Source of the DNA: Bifidobacterium vespertilionis | GTDB taxonomy: Bacteria > Actinomycetota > Actinomycetes > Actinomycetales > Bifidobacteriaceae | DNA length: 64,000 nt | Reading direction: 5' to 3' | Assembly: GCF_008698145.1 (NCBI RefSeq) | Contig: NZ_RZNZ01000006.1 | Location: 124,001 to 188,000, forward strand | Shown: in pieces, positions 34,958-42,488 of the stretch | Layout of the letters: every line of letters begins with the position of its first letter | Numbering within the stretch: the stretch's first letter is position 1 | Notes under the pieces: model-generated | Seen by the model: the letters and a program-made list of their open reading frames with translations, nothing else | Databases searched by the model: none | What the model was told of the DNA's origin: nothing | Made by a program: the position numbers and the translations under genes

Positions 34958-35884
34958 ATGGAACGCATGGGTAATTCTTCGAGGATGACGTCGTTCCAGC
35001 GCCGGGAGCAGCTGATCGAGGTCGGTCGCGCGCTGTTCGCGGCCAAGGGCTTCGAGGCGACGAGCGTGGAGGAGATCGCCACGAACGCCAAGGTGTCCAA
35101 GCCGATCGTGTACGAGCACTTCGGCGGCAAGGAGGGCCTGTACGCCGTGGTGGTGGATCGCGAGATGCAGACGCTGACCAACGCCCTGGCCACGGCGCTG
35201 GCCGAGCCGAGCGAACACCCGAGGCAGATCGTGGAGCGCGCGGCGCTGACCCTGCTCACCTATATAGAGGAGCACACCGATGGCTTCCAGGTCCTGGTGC
35301 GCGATTCGCCGAGCACCGACCCGGCCGGATCGTTCTACTCGCTGCTGGGCGATGTGAGCATCCGCGTGGAGGACCTGCTCACCGAGGCGTTCAAGAAGCA
35401 GCACCTGCCCGCGCGTGGCGTGCCGTACTACGCGCAGATGTTGGTGGGCATGACCGTATTCACCGGCCAGTACTGGGCGGACCGCCGCAAGGTGGGCAAG
35501 GAGCAGCTGGCCGCCTACATTGTGGATCTGGCGTGGCACGGCCTTTCGCGGCTCTCCCCCAGGCCCGAACTGCGATACGAGAGCGAAAAGGCCCGCCGCG
35601 AGGCTTCCCGAGCCGCCGAGCGTGCGGCGAAGGAGACGGCACGGGATGCAACCCGGGAAGCACAGCGCAACGGGGTCGCGGACGCGGGTGCGGGCACGGC
35701 CGGCACGACGGCGGCTGCGTTCTCTGACGGCCCGGCAGCGGATGATGCCTCCGCGGCCATCTCCACCGTTTCCATCGTTTCCACGAAGCCGGTCCAGCCG
35801 TCGCAACCGGCCTCGCGAACGGCCAAGGACACGGCCGGCAAGGTCCGTCATACCGAAGGCCTTACGGATTCCGATCTGCTGTAA
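34958..35884 (+). CDS. TetR-family regulator with a long C-terminal tail
   Basis: A 308-residue TetR protein. The DNA-binding domain spans about residues 10-60: RREQLIEVGRALFAAKGFEA, then the helix-turn-helix TSVEEIATNAKVSKPIVYEH and FGGKEGLYAVV. The ligand domain ends near residue 205; about 100 residues of Ala/Arg/Thr/Ser-rich low-complexity tail follow (EKARREASRAAERAAKETAR), unusual for the family. I take ATG 34958 (MERMGNSS); ATG 34967 is equally possible and neither has a clear ribosome site. Target genes unknown; the divergent membrane-protein gene is a candidate. Confidence 0.85.
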   Translation: MERMGNSSRMTSFQRREQLIEVGRALFAAKGFEATSVEEIATNAKVSKPIVYEHFGGKEGLYAVVVDREMQTLTNALATALAEPSEHPRQIVERAALTLLTYIEEHTDGFQVLVRDSPSTDPAGSFYSLLGDVSIRVEDLLTEAFKKQHLPARGVPYYAQMLVGMTVFTGQYWADRRKVGKEQLAAYIVDLAWHGLSRLSPRPELRYESEKARREASRAAERAAKETARDATREAQRNGVADAGAGTAGTTAAAFSDGPAADDASAAISTVSIVSTKPVQPSQPASRTAKDTAGKVRHTEGLTDSDLL

Positions 35885-35919
35885 CCGGGTCGGCCGGGCG
35901 GCCCGATGATCGGGTATCC

Positions 35920-35953
35920 GGATTGGATCGCCCGATGATCGGCCATCCAATCC
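35920..35953. terminator. Hairpin between convergent genes
   Basis: GGATTGGAT (35920-35928) pairs perfectly with ATCCAATCC (35945-35953), and the 16-base loop contains partly self-complementary CGCCCGATGATCGG. It lies 36 bases after the TetR stop and 13 before the ribokinase stop, so it can serve both strands. No strong T-run. Confidence 0.5.
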
Positions 35954-35965
35954 GACGTCTCAGTC

Positions 35966-36994
35966 CTACCGTGCGACCAGCCAGTCGCGGATCCGATCGG
36001 CCGAGCCATAGGATGCCTGCGCACCCTGACCCGTGGCCGCATAGGCGGACACCGCGGAGGCGAGCCGGACCGCATCGCGCAGATCGAACTCGGCGGCGAG
36101 GCCCGCGAGCACCGTGCCCATGAAGGCATCGCCGCATCCGGTGGTGTCCACGGCATCCACCGCCACCGGATCGACATGCGATGCCACGCCGGAATCGGCG
36201 TCGAGCACCACCGAGCCCTCCGCACCCAGCGTGACGATCGCGCGCGGGAAACCCAGGGCGGCCATGCCGGCGAGCGCCTCCTGCCAATCGAACGCGATCC
36301 AACGGCCGTTGGCGGGCTCCTCCACGTCCAGCATCATGGCCATCTCGTGCTCGTTGACGAGCAGGATGTCCGTGGCAGCCACCAGATCGGCGGGCAGATC
36401 GTGCGCGGGCACGAACGGCGAGTTGTTGAGCAGCACGGTCACGCCGGCGTCATGGCACAGGCGGGCGGCGGCGGTCACCGTGTCGATCGGGCTTTCCAAG
36501 CATAGGCCGAGCACGCGCGCGCCGGTGAGGGCATCGCGCCGGGAGACAACGTAGTCGGCGCTCACCAAGGCGTTGGAGCCGGGCGAGTAGACGATCGTGT
36601 TCTCCCCGTGCGCATCCACGGTGATCACGGTGGTGCCGCTCGCGCCCTGCGCCCGCAGCACGTTGCACGTATCCACGCCGGCCTTGCCCAGTTCGCCGAG
36701 CAGGAAGTCGGCGTTGGCGTCGGATCCCACCGCGCCGAACATGCGCACATCGGCGCCGAGCCGAGCGGCGGAGGCGGCCTGATTGCCTGACTTGCCTCCG
36801 GGCAGAACGCGAAGGGGTCCGGCGGTCACGGTCTCGCCCGGTCGGGGCAGGCGTTCGGTGACGACCGTGTAGTCGGCGTTCATGGAGCCGATCACGGCCA
36901 CGGGCGCGGAAGGTTTGCCGGCTGCGGCGTCCGCGGGGGTTGCGGCGGTAAGGCGATCGAGCAGGGCGATGAGCTCCGGGGCGTTCGCGGGCAT
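35966..36994 (-). CDS. rbsK: Ribokinase (PfkB family)
   Basis: A 342-residue PfkB sugar kinase, most like ribokinase. N-terminal signature VIGSMNADYTVVTERLPRPG; substrate loop PGGKSGNQAASAARLGADV; ATP/anion-hole motif VDTTGCGDAFMGTVLAGL with the catalytic Asp. An extra ~40 residues precede the usual start (TAATPADAAAGKPSAPVA). The ATG at 36992-36994 overlaps the nucleoside hydrolase stop by one base (TGATG). Paired with that enzyme it would phosphorylate the ribose released from nucleosides, feeding pentose phosphate into the bifid shunt. Confidence 0.92.
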   Translation of the reverse strand: MPANAPELIALLDRLTAATPADAAAGKPSAPVAVIGSMNADYTVVTERLPRPGETVTAGPLRVLPGGKSGNQAASAARLGADVRMFGAVGSDANADFLLGELGKAGVDTCNVLRAQGASGTTVITVDAHGENTIVYSPGSNALVSADYVVSRRDALTGARVLGLCLESPIDTVTAAARLCHDAGVTVLLNNSPFVPAHDLPADLVAATDILLVNEHEMAMMLDVEEPANGRWIAFDWQEALAGMAALGFPRAIVTLGAEGSVVLDADSGVASHVDPVAVDAVDTTGCGDAFMGTVLAGLAAEFDLRDAVRLASAVSAYAATGQGAQASYGSADRIRDWLVAR

Positions 36995-38040
36995 CAGACG
37001 GCCTTCGGTGCGGGGTGGGCTTCGGCGGTGGCGGAGGCGGCGGACTGCGCGGTGCCAGCGGACAGTGACGTTCCGGCGACCAGGGCAGTCCCGGCGGCCA
37101 GGGCGGTGATGCGGCGCATGAACTCGTCCAGGAAACGCGGCACGTCCACGCCCACGGCCACCCGCGCGGTCTTGACCGGGTCGTTGAGCCGTGTGTTGTC
37201 GCCGATCGTGCGGCCGCGCGTGGGGCCTTCCAGATCGACCATCATGTTGATCGGCAGCGTGGTGGCCAGCGAGGGGTCGATCGCCGCGGCCACGGCGAGC
37301 GGATCGTGCAGGCCGCAGCCGCCCAGATGCGGGGCGATCCGTCCGTACGCGCCGATGTAGTAGTCGGTCATGTCCGCCAGGAATCGGCCGGCGGACGTAT
37401 CCAAGGCGCGCCACTTCGCGGTTTCGCGCTTGGTGAGCAGCGTCTGCAGGGTCACGTCGAGGCCGATCATCGTCACCTGAGCGCCGGAGCGGAACAGCGC
37501 ATCCGCGGCTTCCGGGTCCTGGGAGATGTTCGCCTCGGTCCACGCGTTCACGTTGCCGGGCACGGTGAGCGCGCCGCCCATGATCGTGATGTCGCCGATC
37601 CGCTTCACCGCCTGCGGGTCCCGGGCGAGCACGGCGGCGATGTTGGTCAGGGCGCCGGTGGGCACGTAGATCAGGTCGTCGCCATAGGTGTTGGCCGCGT
37701 CAATGATGAAGTCGACGGCCGATTCGCTTTGCAGGGCGCGGGAGGCGTCCGGAATCTCCACCTCGCCGATGCCGTTGTACCCGTGGATGCGGGCCGTGGA
37801 GTCGCTCACCGCGAACCCGTCGCGCGTGGTCGGATGGGACAGTCCCGGATAGACGGGCACTTCGGGGTGCCCGAGCAGTTCGGTGACGGCGAGGGAGTTG
37901 CGCACGCCCAGATCGACGGTCACATTGCCGTACGTTCCGGTGATGCCGATGAGCTCCACCTCGGGGCTGCCCAGCGCGTAGGCGATGGCCAGCGAGTCGT
38001 CGATGCCGGTGTCCAAGTCCAGAATGAGTTTCTTCGTCAT
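36994..38040 (-). CDS. Ribonucleoside hydrolase
   Basis: A 348-residue inosine-uridine preferring nucleoside hydrolase family enzyme, splitting ribonucleosides into base and ribose. The Asp cluster ILDLDTGIDDSLAIAYAL at the N-terminus binds Ca2+ and ribose; TYGNVTVD, VPTGALTNIAAVLARDP and GGCGLHDPLAVAAAIDP (catalytic His, Asp) are all present. An Ala/Ser/Thr-rich tail of ~40 residues (AAGTALVAGTSLSAGTAQSA) is added at the C-terminus. First gene of a two-gene operon with the ribokinase. Base specificity cannot be told by eye. Confidence 0.92.
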   Translation of the reverse strand: MTKKLILDLDTGIDDSLAIAYALGSPEVELIGITGTYGNVTVDLGVRNSLAVTELLGHPEVPVYPGLSHPTTRDGFAVSDSTARIHGYNGIGEVEIPDASRALQSESAVDFIIDAANTYGDDLIYVPTGALTNIAAVLARDPQAVKRIGDITIMGGALTVPGNVNAWTEANISQDPEAADALFRSGAQVTMIGLDVTLQTLLTKRETAKWRALDTSAGRFLADMTDYYIGAYGRIAPHLGGCGLHDPLAVAAAIDPSLATTLPINMMVDLEGPTRGRTIGDNTRLNDPVKTARVAVGVDVPRFLDEFMRRITALAAGTALVAGTSLSAGTAQSAASATAEAHPAPKAV

Positions 38041-38300
38041 ATCAGTTCACGATACCGTGATTCGGGCGCGGCACGGCCGATGGCAGGGCATCCGTCCGCT
38101 TCCGTTCGCCGGACGTTCGTGCGGCGTTTGATTTCGGCGGGTGCGGCGGGTGCCGCGGGTGCTGCGCTGGGGCGATGGAACGGGGCGCTGCGCTGGGGCG
38201 CCAGGGCGGTACTGCTGGCTGGGCGGGAGGCACAGAACGCGAGCTAGACGGGCAACCCAACCGGGCTGATTGGGCGACTTCGCCGGCGATGGTACCAATT

Positions 38301-38392
38301 CTGCCAGCAACCGCCTCCCGTTCCGGGTTTGCTGGCAGATCTTGCACCCTACAGCCCTCGATGGCCCTCTAAGATGCAAGATCTGCCAGCAA
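38301..38392. repeat. Family F inverted repeat (CTGCCAGCAA words)
   Basis: A perfect 18-bp inverted repeat, TTGCTGGCAGATCTTGCA at 38329-38346 and its complement at 38375-38392, with a 28-base loop that starts CCCTACAGCCC; an extra CTGCCAGCAA at 38301-38310 pairs alternatively with the left arm. The loop's CCTACAGCCC also occurs in family B at 9831. Confidence 0.8.
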
Positions 38393-38628
38393 GACGGCAA
38401 CGCGGTTGACTTCCGGGCGGATTTTGCAGAAGATCGTGCGGCCGATCGTGCGGCCAAAGCGCTCAAGGCACCCCACCCGGATCACCCGCTGCAGCCGGTA
38501 TTCCCCGCTGCAGCCGGGGCAGCCGATGTTGCCGATGCCGTCTCGGGGAAGTACCCGAGATTGGCCGCCGGAACGATGTCCAAACGGCCGACGAAATGAT
38601 GTCGGAACAGCCAAGGCGTCCGGCGCGT

Positions 38629-38809
38629 GTCCGAAGTCGCATCCCATATGGAGTTTGGTGGTGATTTCGGACTGCGACAGCCCCTCCTGTGTCCGAATTC
38701 GCAACCACTTTCGGGAATGGATGCGATTTCGGACACGAGGCACCTCGATTGCACCTCGATTGCGTCTGAAGTCGCACCCATTTTCGGGAATGGTTGTGAT
38801 TTCGGACGC
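38629..38809. repeat. Family E hairpins, three units
   Basis: Three hairpins at 38629-38672, 38689-38736 and 38762-38809. Each begins with TCCGAAGTCGC- or TCTGAAGTCGC-like sequence and ends TTTCGGAC. The terminal pairs differ but stay complementary (GTG/CAC in unit 2, GCG/CGC in unit 3), and most internal differences are G-U compatible when the plus strand is transcribed. A GGGAATGG word lies in the loops of units 2 and 3. Confidence 0.7.
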
Positions 38810-38880
38810 ATGGGGGTACAAGAGCATCCGCGCTCATGTTGTCTAATGTGCTTCTCCGAAGATGACTAGCGGCTACGAGA

Positions 38881-38913
38881 AAACCCTTGGAATCGGCTTG
38901 ATTCCAAGGGTTT
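38881..38913 (-). terminator. Terminator of tRNA-Lys
   Basis: AAACCCTTGGAATC pairs perfectly with GATTCCAAGGGTTT, 14 bp around a 5-base loop, with TTTTCTCG beyond on the minus strand; six bases after the tRNA 3' end. Confidence 0.85.
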
Positions 38914-38918
38914 CGAGG

Positions 38919-38991
38919 TGCCCCCTGTGGGATTCGAACCCACAACCCACGACTTAAAAGGACGCTGCTCTAACCGTTGAGCTAAAGGGGC
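38919..38991 (-). tRNA. tRNA-Lys (UUU)
   Basis: 73 bases on the minus strand. Acceptor GCCCCTT pairs with AGGGGGC (one G-T), D stem GCTC/GAGC, T arm GTGGG TTCGAAT CCCAC. The anticodon loop CTTTTAA gives UUU (Lys). The anticodon stem has a U-U at 30-40. CCA is not encoded (ACCT follows the acceptor). A rho-independent terminator follows. Confidence 0.95.
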
Positions 38992-39072
38992 AACATACTT
39001 AAGATACACGCGATTGCCGGACATTCCAAATCGGCACGGGCAGAAGCCCGGGCGATGCGCAAGCAAATCATG

Positions 39073-39111
39073 CACAAACAAAGAGAAACCCGGCGGTGGG
39101 AAGCCGCCGGG
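39073..39111 (-). terminator. Terminator of candidate small RNA copy 1
   Basis: CCCGGCGG cttccca CCGCCGGG on the minus strand followed by TTTCTCTTTGTTTG. The loop is identical to that of the terminator at 41059-41090, the stem is not. Confidence 0.75.
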
Positions 39112-39202
39112 CCAGAGAAAGGAAAGGAGAGAAGAAGAAAGGTTAAGTTGTTGCGGCTTCTGCGGCCGTGATTACATATAACCGCACGAATCGCAAAGCA
39201 AC
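39073..39202 (-). ncRNA. Candidate small RNA, copy 1
   Basis: Read on the minus strand: a 41-base block at 39202-39162 shared (37 of 41 identical) with copy 2 and including TTGCTTTGCG and GGTTATATG; then a CU-rich stretch (TTTCTTCTTCTCTCCTTTCC) complementary to Shine-Dalgarno-like sequence; then a terminator hairpin (39111-39089) with loop CTTCCCA and a T-rich tail. No open frame fits. Exact 5' end unknown; probably at about 39165-39170. Confidence 0.6.
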
Positions 39203-39306
39203 ATGCGGGTTGACTGGGAATAAGCTGGGAATCCGGCGGCGGCGCATAGGATGCCCACCAACGCGGGCCGCAACGGGGAGCGCACACCGGACCACATCGC
39301 GGGTGC

Positions 39307-39572
39307 CGTGACGTGGTGTGTGACGCGGTGCGGGTTTGTGACCGGGAGTGTGACCTGGTGCGCCCACACCCGGTCACAGCCGCCCAGAAACGTTGGAAAA
39401 TGGCCGATTCCAAGTCCCCGTGACGCGGGGTGTGCACACCTTGTCACGTGGCCACACACCAAGTCACACGCCCGGTCACGCCACACGCCAAGTCATACGC
39501 CACGTCACGGTCCGCATCATAACGGGCGTCAAAACGGGCATTTTCGTGGCTCAAACGTCCATTTCGACACCC
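39307..39572. repeat. Duplicated family C/D block, left copy
   Basis: GTGAC words on the left, the 52-base core at 39358-39409 (containing CGTTGGAAAATGGCCGATT), GTCAC words on the right, then a family D hairpin (39524-39572). The same sequence of parts, in the same orientation, lies at 40743-41022; the 52-base cores differ at one base. The left and right halves can fold on each other, giving one very long imperfect hairpin centred on TTGGAAAATGGCCGATTCC. Confidence 0.75.
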
Positions 39573-39602
39573 AATCCACACACCACGCACCCGCCGCGCA
39601 GC

Positions 39603-40382
39603 TCAGAGCCGGCTGTCGTAGTAACGCCGGGCAAGCACCGAGATCACGCAGTAGAGCACCACCGCGCCCAGGAATCCCAGACCAACGTACATGAGCGGGG
39701 AGGAATCAAGGGCAGCGGACAGCGAGAACAGCAGGATCTCCATCGCCAGACATGCGACATACATGATCAAACCGGCGGCTTCACCGGCCTTGAGCTTGAC
39801 GAGCCGCTCGCGCTCATCGTCGCGCGGCACGGGGATGGCGTATTTGCCCCTGCCGGACAGCAACCCGGCGATGATCATGAACGCCGCCGCCACAAGAGCC
39901 CACACCCCGGTGGCCGCCCAGCTGCGGAATTCCGCGCTCGTCCAGCCGTACCGGATGCCGCCGCCAATGGCCCACGACACACCCCACACCAGCAGCAACC
40001 CGGCAGCGGCGAAGAACTTCAATCGGGCGCGGAACCGCTCCTTCGCCGTGGCCTTTGCGGTGAGTTTGCCGGCGCGTTCGATCGCACGGCGCTCGTCATC
40101 GGTCAGCGGCCTGGGCCAGACGAAACCCGCGACGATCAGCGCGACGCCCGCCACGGCCAGTGCCGCGCAGATCGCGATCATCGCACCCCAGCCCCAAGGG
40201 AAGACCGAAGGGCGATCCATCAGGATGCCGAAGATCGTCACGGCCGCCATGAACAGCACGAAACCGCCGATGACCGGAACCGCACGCGCCACACCGCGCG
40301 CACCGGCCGCGGCACCGGAGACGGATCCACCGGGACCACCAGAGCCACCGGCATGATCGGGATTGACATTGTAGTTACGCAT
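39603..40382 (-). CDS. Six-helix membrane protein of unknown function, coupled to an XRE regulator
   Basis: A 259-residue integral membrane protein with about six helices in pairs: VIGGFVLFMAAVTIFGILM, WGAMIAICAALAVAGVALIV, FFAAAGLLLVWGVSWAIGGG, WAATGVWALVAAAFMIIAGL, AAGLIMYVACLAMEILLFSL and MYVGLGFLGAVVLYCVISVL. Loops hold charged clusters (RPLTDDERRAIERAGKL; PVPRDDERERLVKLKAGEA). I do not recognise the family; HTH-plus-membrane pairs like this occur widely with unknown function. Start MRNYNVNPD at 40382 overlaps the XRE gene by 8 bases with AGGAGA upstream; an ATG two codons earlier is possible. Confidence 0.78.
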   Translation of the reverse strand: MRNYNVNPDHAGGSGGPGGSVSGAAAGARGVARAVPVIGGFVLFMAAVTIFGILMDRPSVFPWGWGAMIAICAALAVAGVALIVAGFVWPRPLTDDERRAIERAGKLTAKATAKERFRARLKFFAAAGLLLVWGVSWAIGGGIRYGWTSAEFRSWAATGVWALVAAAFMIIAGLLSGRGKYAIPVPRDDERERLVKLKAGEAAGLIMYVACLAMEILLFSLSAALDSSPLMYVGLGFLGAVVLYCVISVLARRYYDSRL

Positions 40383-40605
40383 ATCCATTCTCCTCATCGT
40401 CGATGCGTTTGTTCTCCTCGAGCTGGCACAGGTCCTCGACGGTGGTGCCGAACACCCGCGCCATGCGGTAGGCAAGCATGAGCGAGGGGTTGTACTGACC
40501 CTTTTCGATGGAGATGATGGTGCGCGACGATATGTACACCGCGTCCGCCAGCTCCTGTTGGGTGAGCCCCGCCGCCCTGCGATATTCACGGACCCTGGTC
40601 TTCAT
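40375..40605 (-). CDS. Small XRE-family transcriptional regulator
   Basis: A 76-residue Cro/C1-type protein, essentially only the DNA-binding domain: KTRVREYRRAAGLTQQELAD, then AVYISSRTIISIEKGQYNPS and the closing helix MLAYRMARVFGTTVEDLCQL. The C-terminus (EENKRIDDEENGYA) is translated into the start of the membrane-protein gene, so both are co-translated. Two palindromic sites (40644-40673) lie just upstream and overlap the likely start of transcription; autorepression is the simple reading. No toxin or phage genes are adjacent. Confidence 0.9.
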   Translation of the reverse strand: MKTRVREYRRAAGLTQQELADAVYISSRTIISIEKGQYNPSLMLAYRMARVFGTTVEDLCQLEENKRIDDEENGYA

Positions 40606-40643
40606 CGACCCGCATCACCGCCTTTCGTTTCAATGCCGGAATC

Positions 40644-40673
40644 TGAAGTTTGCTTCATGTGAAGTTAACTTCA
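40644..40673. promoter_or_regulatory. Tandem operator for the XRE regulator
   Basis: TGAAGTTTGCTTCA (40644-40657) and the perfect palindrome TGAAGTTAACTTCA (40660-40673), 16 bases apart centre to centre. A minus-strand TATTAT sits directly beside the second site (40674-40679), so a bound dimer would block that promoter. Confidence 0.7.
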
Positions 40674-40742
40674 TAATATCGCACGGGACGATCGACGCGC
40701 AACCGCACATGCCCACTCGGTCCGCAAATGGCGTGACCGGGA

Positions 40743-41022
40743 GCGTGACGTGGCGTGTGACGCGGAGTGCGCGCGTGACCGGGAGTGTGACCGGGTGCGC
40801 CCACACCCGGTCACAGCCGCCCAGGAACGTTGGAAAATGGCCGATTTGAAACCGGTGTGACAGGGCATGGGCACACCCGGTCACAGGGCCGCACGCCGGG
40901 TCACACACCACGTCACGGCCCACGCCGCGTCACACACCCAGCCACACGCCACGTCACACCCCGCGTCGCAATGGGTGCCGAAACGGACACTTTTGGGCCC
41001 GAAAACGTCCATTTGGACACCC
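40743..41022. repeat. Duplicated family C/D block, right copy
   Basis: Same parts and orientation as 39307-39572: GTGAC words, the core at 40795-40846, GTCAC words, a family D hairpin at 40973-41022. More diverged outside the core. Confidence 0.75.
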
Positions 41023-41058
41023 GGCATCAGGCCCGGGCACCCCGGCACCCGTCCCAGG

Positions 41059-41090
41059 CAAAGGAAAAGCCCGGTGGGAAGCCGGGCTTT
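41059..41090 (-). terminator. Terminator of candidate small RNA copy 2
   Basis: AAAGCCCGG cttccca CCGGGCTTT on the minus strand followed by TCCTTTGCC. Nine-bp perfect stem. Confidence 0.8.
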
Positions 41091-41173
41091 GGAGAGAAGA
41101 GAGAGGAAGGGATTCAATTATTCGGGCTTTTTGCGGCCGTGACTTCATATAACCGCATGAACCGCAAAGCAAC
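41059..41173 (-). ncRNA. Candidate small RNA, copy 2
   Basis: Paralogue of the 39073-39202 unit. On the minus strand: the conserved 41-base block at 41173-41133, a CU-rich body (CCCTTCCTCTCTCTTCTCTC) and a terminator hairpin with loop CTTCCCA. The body sequence differs from copy 1 but keeps its pyrimidine bias. Located 120 bases upstream of, and divergent from, the aminotransferase gene. Confidence 0.6.
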
Positions 41174-41294
41174 GTACGATTTACCTGAGAAACGTATGTG
41201 AATCCGCACCTCCGCACGCGCCCAATGGGAGTACTGTGGAACCAATCGGCGCAATGCCATCGAACCATGCAGGATCAACACGAGGAGCCATGCC

Positions 41295-42485
41295 ATGATC
41301 AACGAGGAATACAAGGCGATGCTGGGCGGCAAGTCCGTCATCCGCGAACTGAGCGAGTACGCCACCGCGCGCGGCGCCCAGATCGGCTACGAGAACGTGT
41401 ACGACTACAGCCTGGGCAACCCGTCCGTCCCCGCGCCCGAAGCGTTCACCAAGACCATGGTCGATCTGTACGAGCACGGCGATCCGGTGACGATCCACGG
41501 CTACTCCCCCTCGCTCGGCATCCCGGCCGTCAAGGAGGCGATCGCCGCCAACCTCAACGAGCGCTTCGGCATGGATTACACCGGCAACCACATCTTCCCC
41601 ACCACGGGCGCGGCCGGCGCGCTGGCCCACGCGATGCGCGCGGTGACCAAGCCGGGCGACGAGATCATCACCTTCGCCCCGTACTTCCCCGAATACCAGC
41701 CGTACGTCAAGGGCACCGGCGCGAAGCTCACCATCATCCCGGCCGACACCGCGAACTTCCAGATCAACTTCGAGGCCTTCGAGGCCGCCCTGAACCCGAA
41801 CGTCATGGCCGTGCTCATCAACACGCCGAACAACCCGTCGGGCGCGGTCTACTCGGCCGAGACCCTCACCCGCCTGGCCGCGCTTCTGACCGCCAAGCAG
41901 GCCGAATACGGGCACGACATCTTCCTGATCAGCGACGAGCCGTACCGCGAGATCGTGTTCGACGGCGGCACGCAGCCCTACCCGTCGACGTTCTATGCGA
42001 ACACGCTCAGCTGCTACTCGTGGTCGAAGTCGCTGAGTCTGCCGGGCGAGCGCATCGGCTACGTGGCGGTGAATCCGGCGGCCACGGACGCGGATCTGCT
42101 GGTGCCGATGATGGGCCAAATCTCCCGCGGCACCGGCCACAACTGCCCGCCGAGCTCCATCCAGCTGGGTGTGGCCAAGGTGCTGGACAGGACCGCGGAC
42201 CTCTCCGTGTACGAGACGAACATGAACCTGCTGTACGACGCGCTCACGTCCATCGGCTTCGAGGTGGTGCGCCCCGGCGGCACGTTCTACATCTTCCCGA
42301 AGGCGCTGGAGGACGACGCGGTGGCGTTCTGCATGAAGGCCAAGGAGCACGATCTGATCCTGGTGCCCTCGGACAGCTTCGGCGTGCCGGGCTACTTCCG
42401 CATGGCGTACTGCATCGACACCGAGAAGGTGAAGCGGTCCATCCCGGTGTTCGAAAAGTTCGCGCGCGAAGTGTACGGACTGTAG
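41295..42485 (+). CDS. PLP-dependent aminotransferase (class I/II, AspB-like)
   Basis: A 396-residue fold-type I aminotransferase. N-terminal YSLGNPSVPAPEAF; TTGAAGALAHAMRAVTKPGD for the cofactor phosphate; INTPNNPSGAVYSAE (the NNPSG motif); FLISDEPYREIVF with the PLP Asp-Tyr; and the Schiff-base Lys in CYSWSKSLSLPGERIGYVAV. Length is typical. ATG 41295 follows GAGGAG. Subfamily members act on aspartate, aromatic or branched-chain amino acids; I cannot choose. It ends three bases from the convergent MFS gene. Confidence 0.93.
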   Translation: MINEEYKAMLGGKSVIRELSEYATARGAQIGYENVYDYSLGNPSVPAPEAFTKTMVDLYEHGDPVTIHGYSPSLGIPAVKEAIAANLNERFGMDYTGNHIFPTTGAAGALAHAMRAVTKPGDEIITFAPYFPEYQPYVKGTGAKLTIIPADTANFQINFEAFEAALNPNVMAVLINTPNNPSGAVYSAETLTRLAALLTAKQAEYGHDIFLISDEPYREIVFDGGTQPYPSTFYANTLSCYSWSKSLSLPGERIGYVAVNPAATDADLLVPMMGQISRGTGHNCPPSSIQLGVAKVLDRTADLSVYETNMNLLYDALTSIGFEVVRPGGTFYIFPKALEDDAVAFCMKAKEHDLILVPSDSFGVPGYFRMAYCIDTEKVKRSIPVFEKFAREVYGL

Positions 42486-42488
42486 GCA

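Noticed and set aside
34958..35884. Start of the TetR gene at 34805
   Set aside because: The upstream 51 codons are not family-like, overlap the divergent gene's start region and have no ribosome site.
38042..38280. Short Ala/Gly-rich open frame with a twin-Arg-like stretch after the nucleoside hydrolase
   Set aside because: No start with a ribosome site and composition typical of GC-rich non-coding DNA.
39073..39202. Known 6C or other named actinobacterial RNA
   Set aside because: The loops are C-containing but there are not two hairpins with runs of six C; identity with a named family could not be supported by reading.
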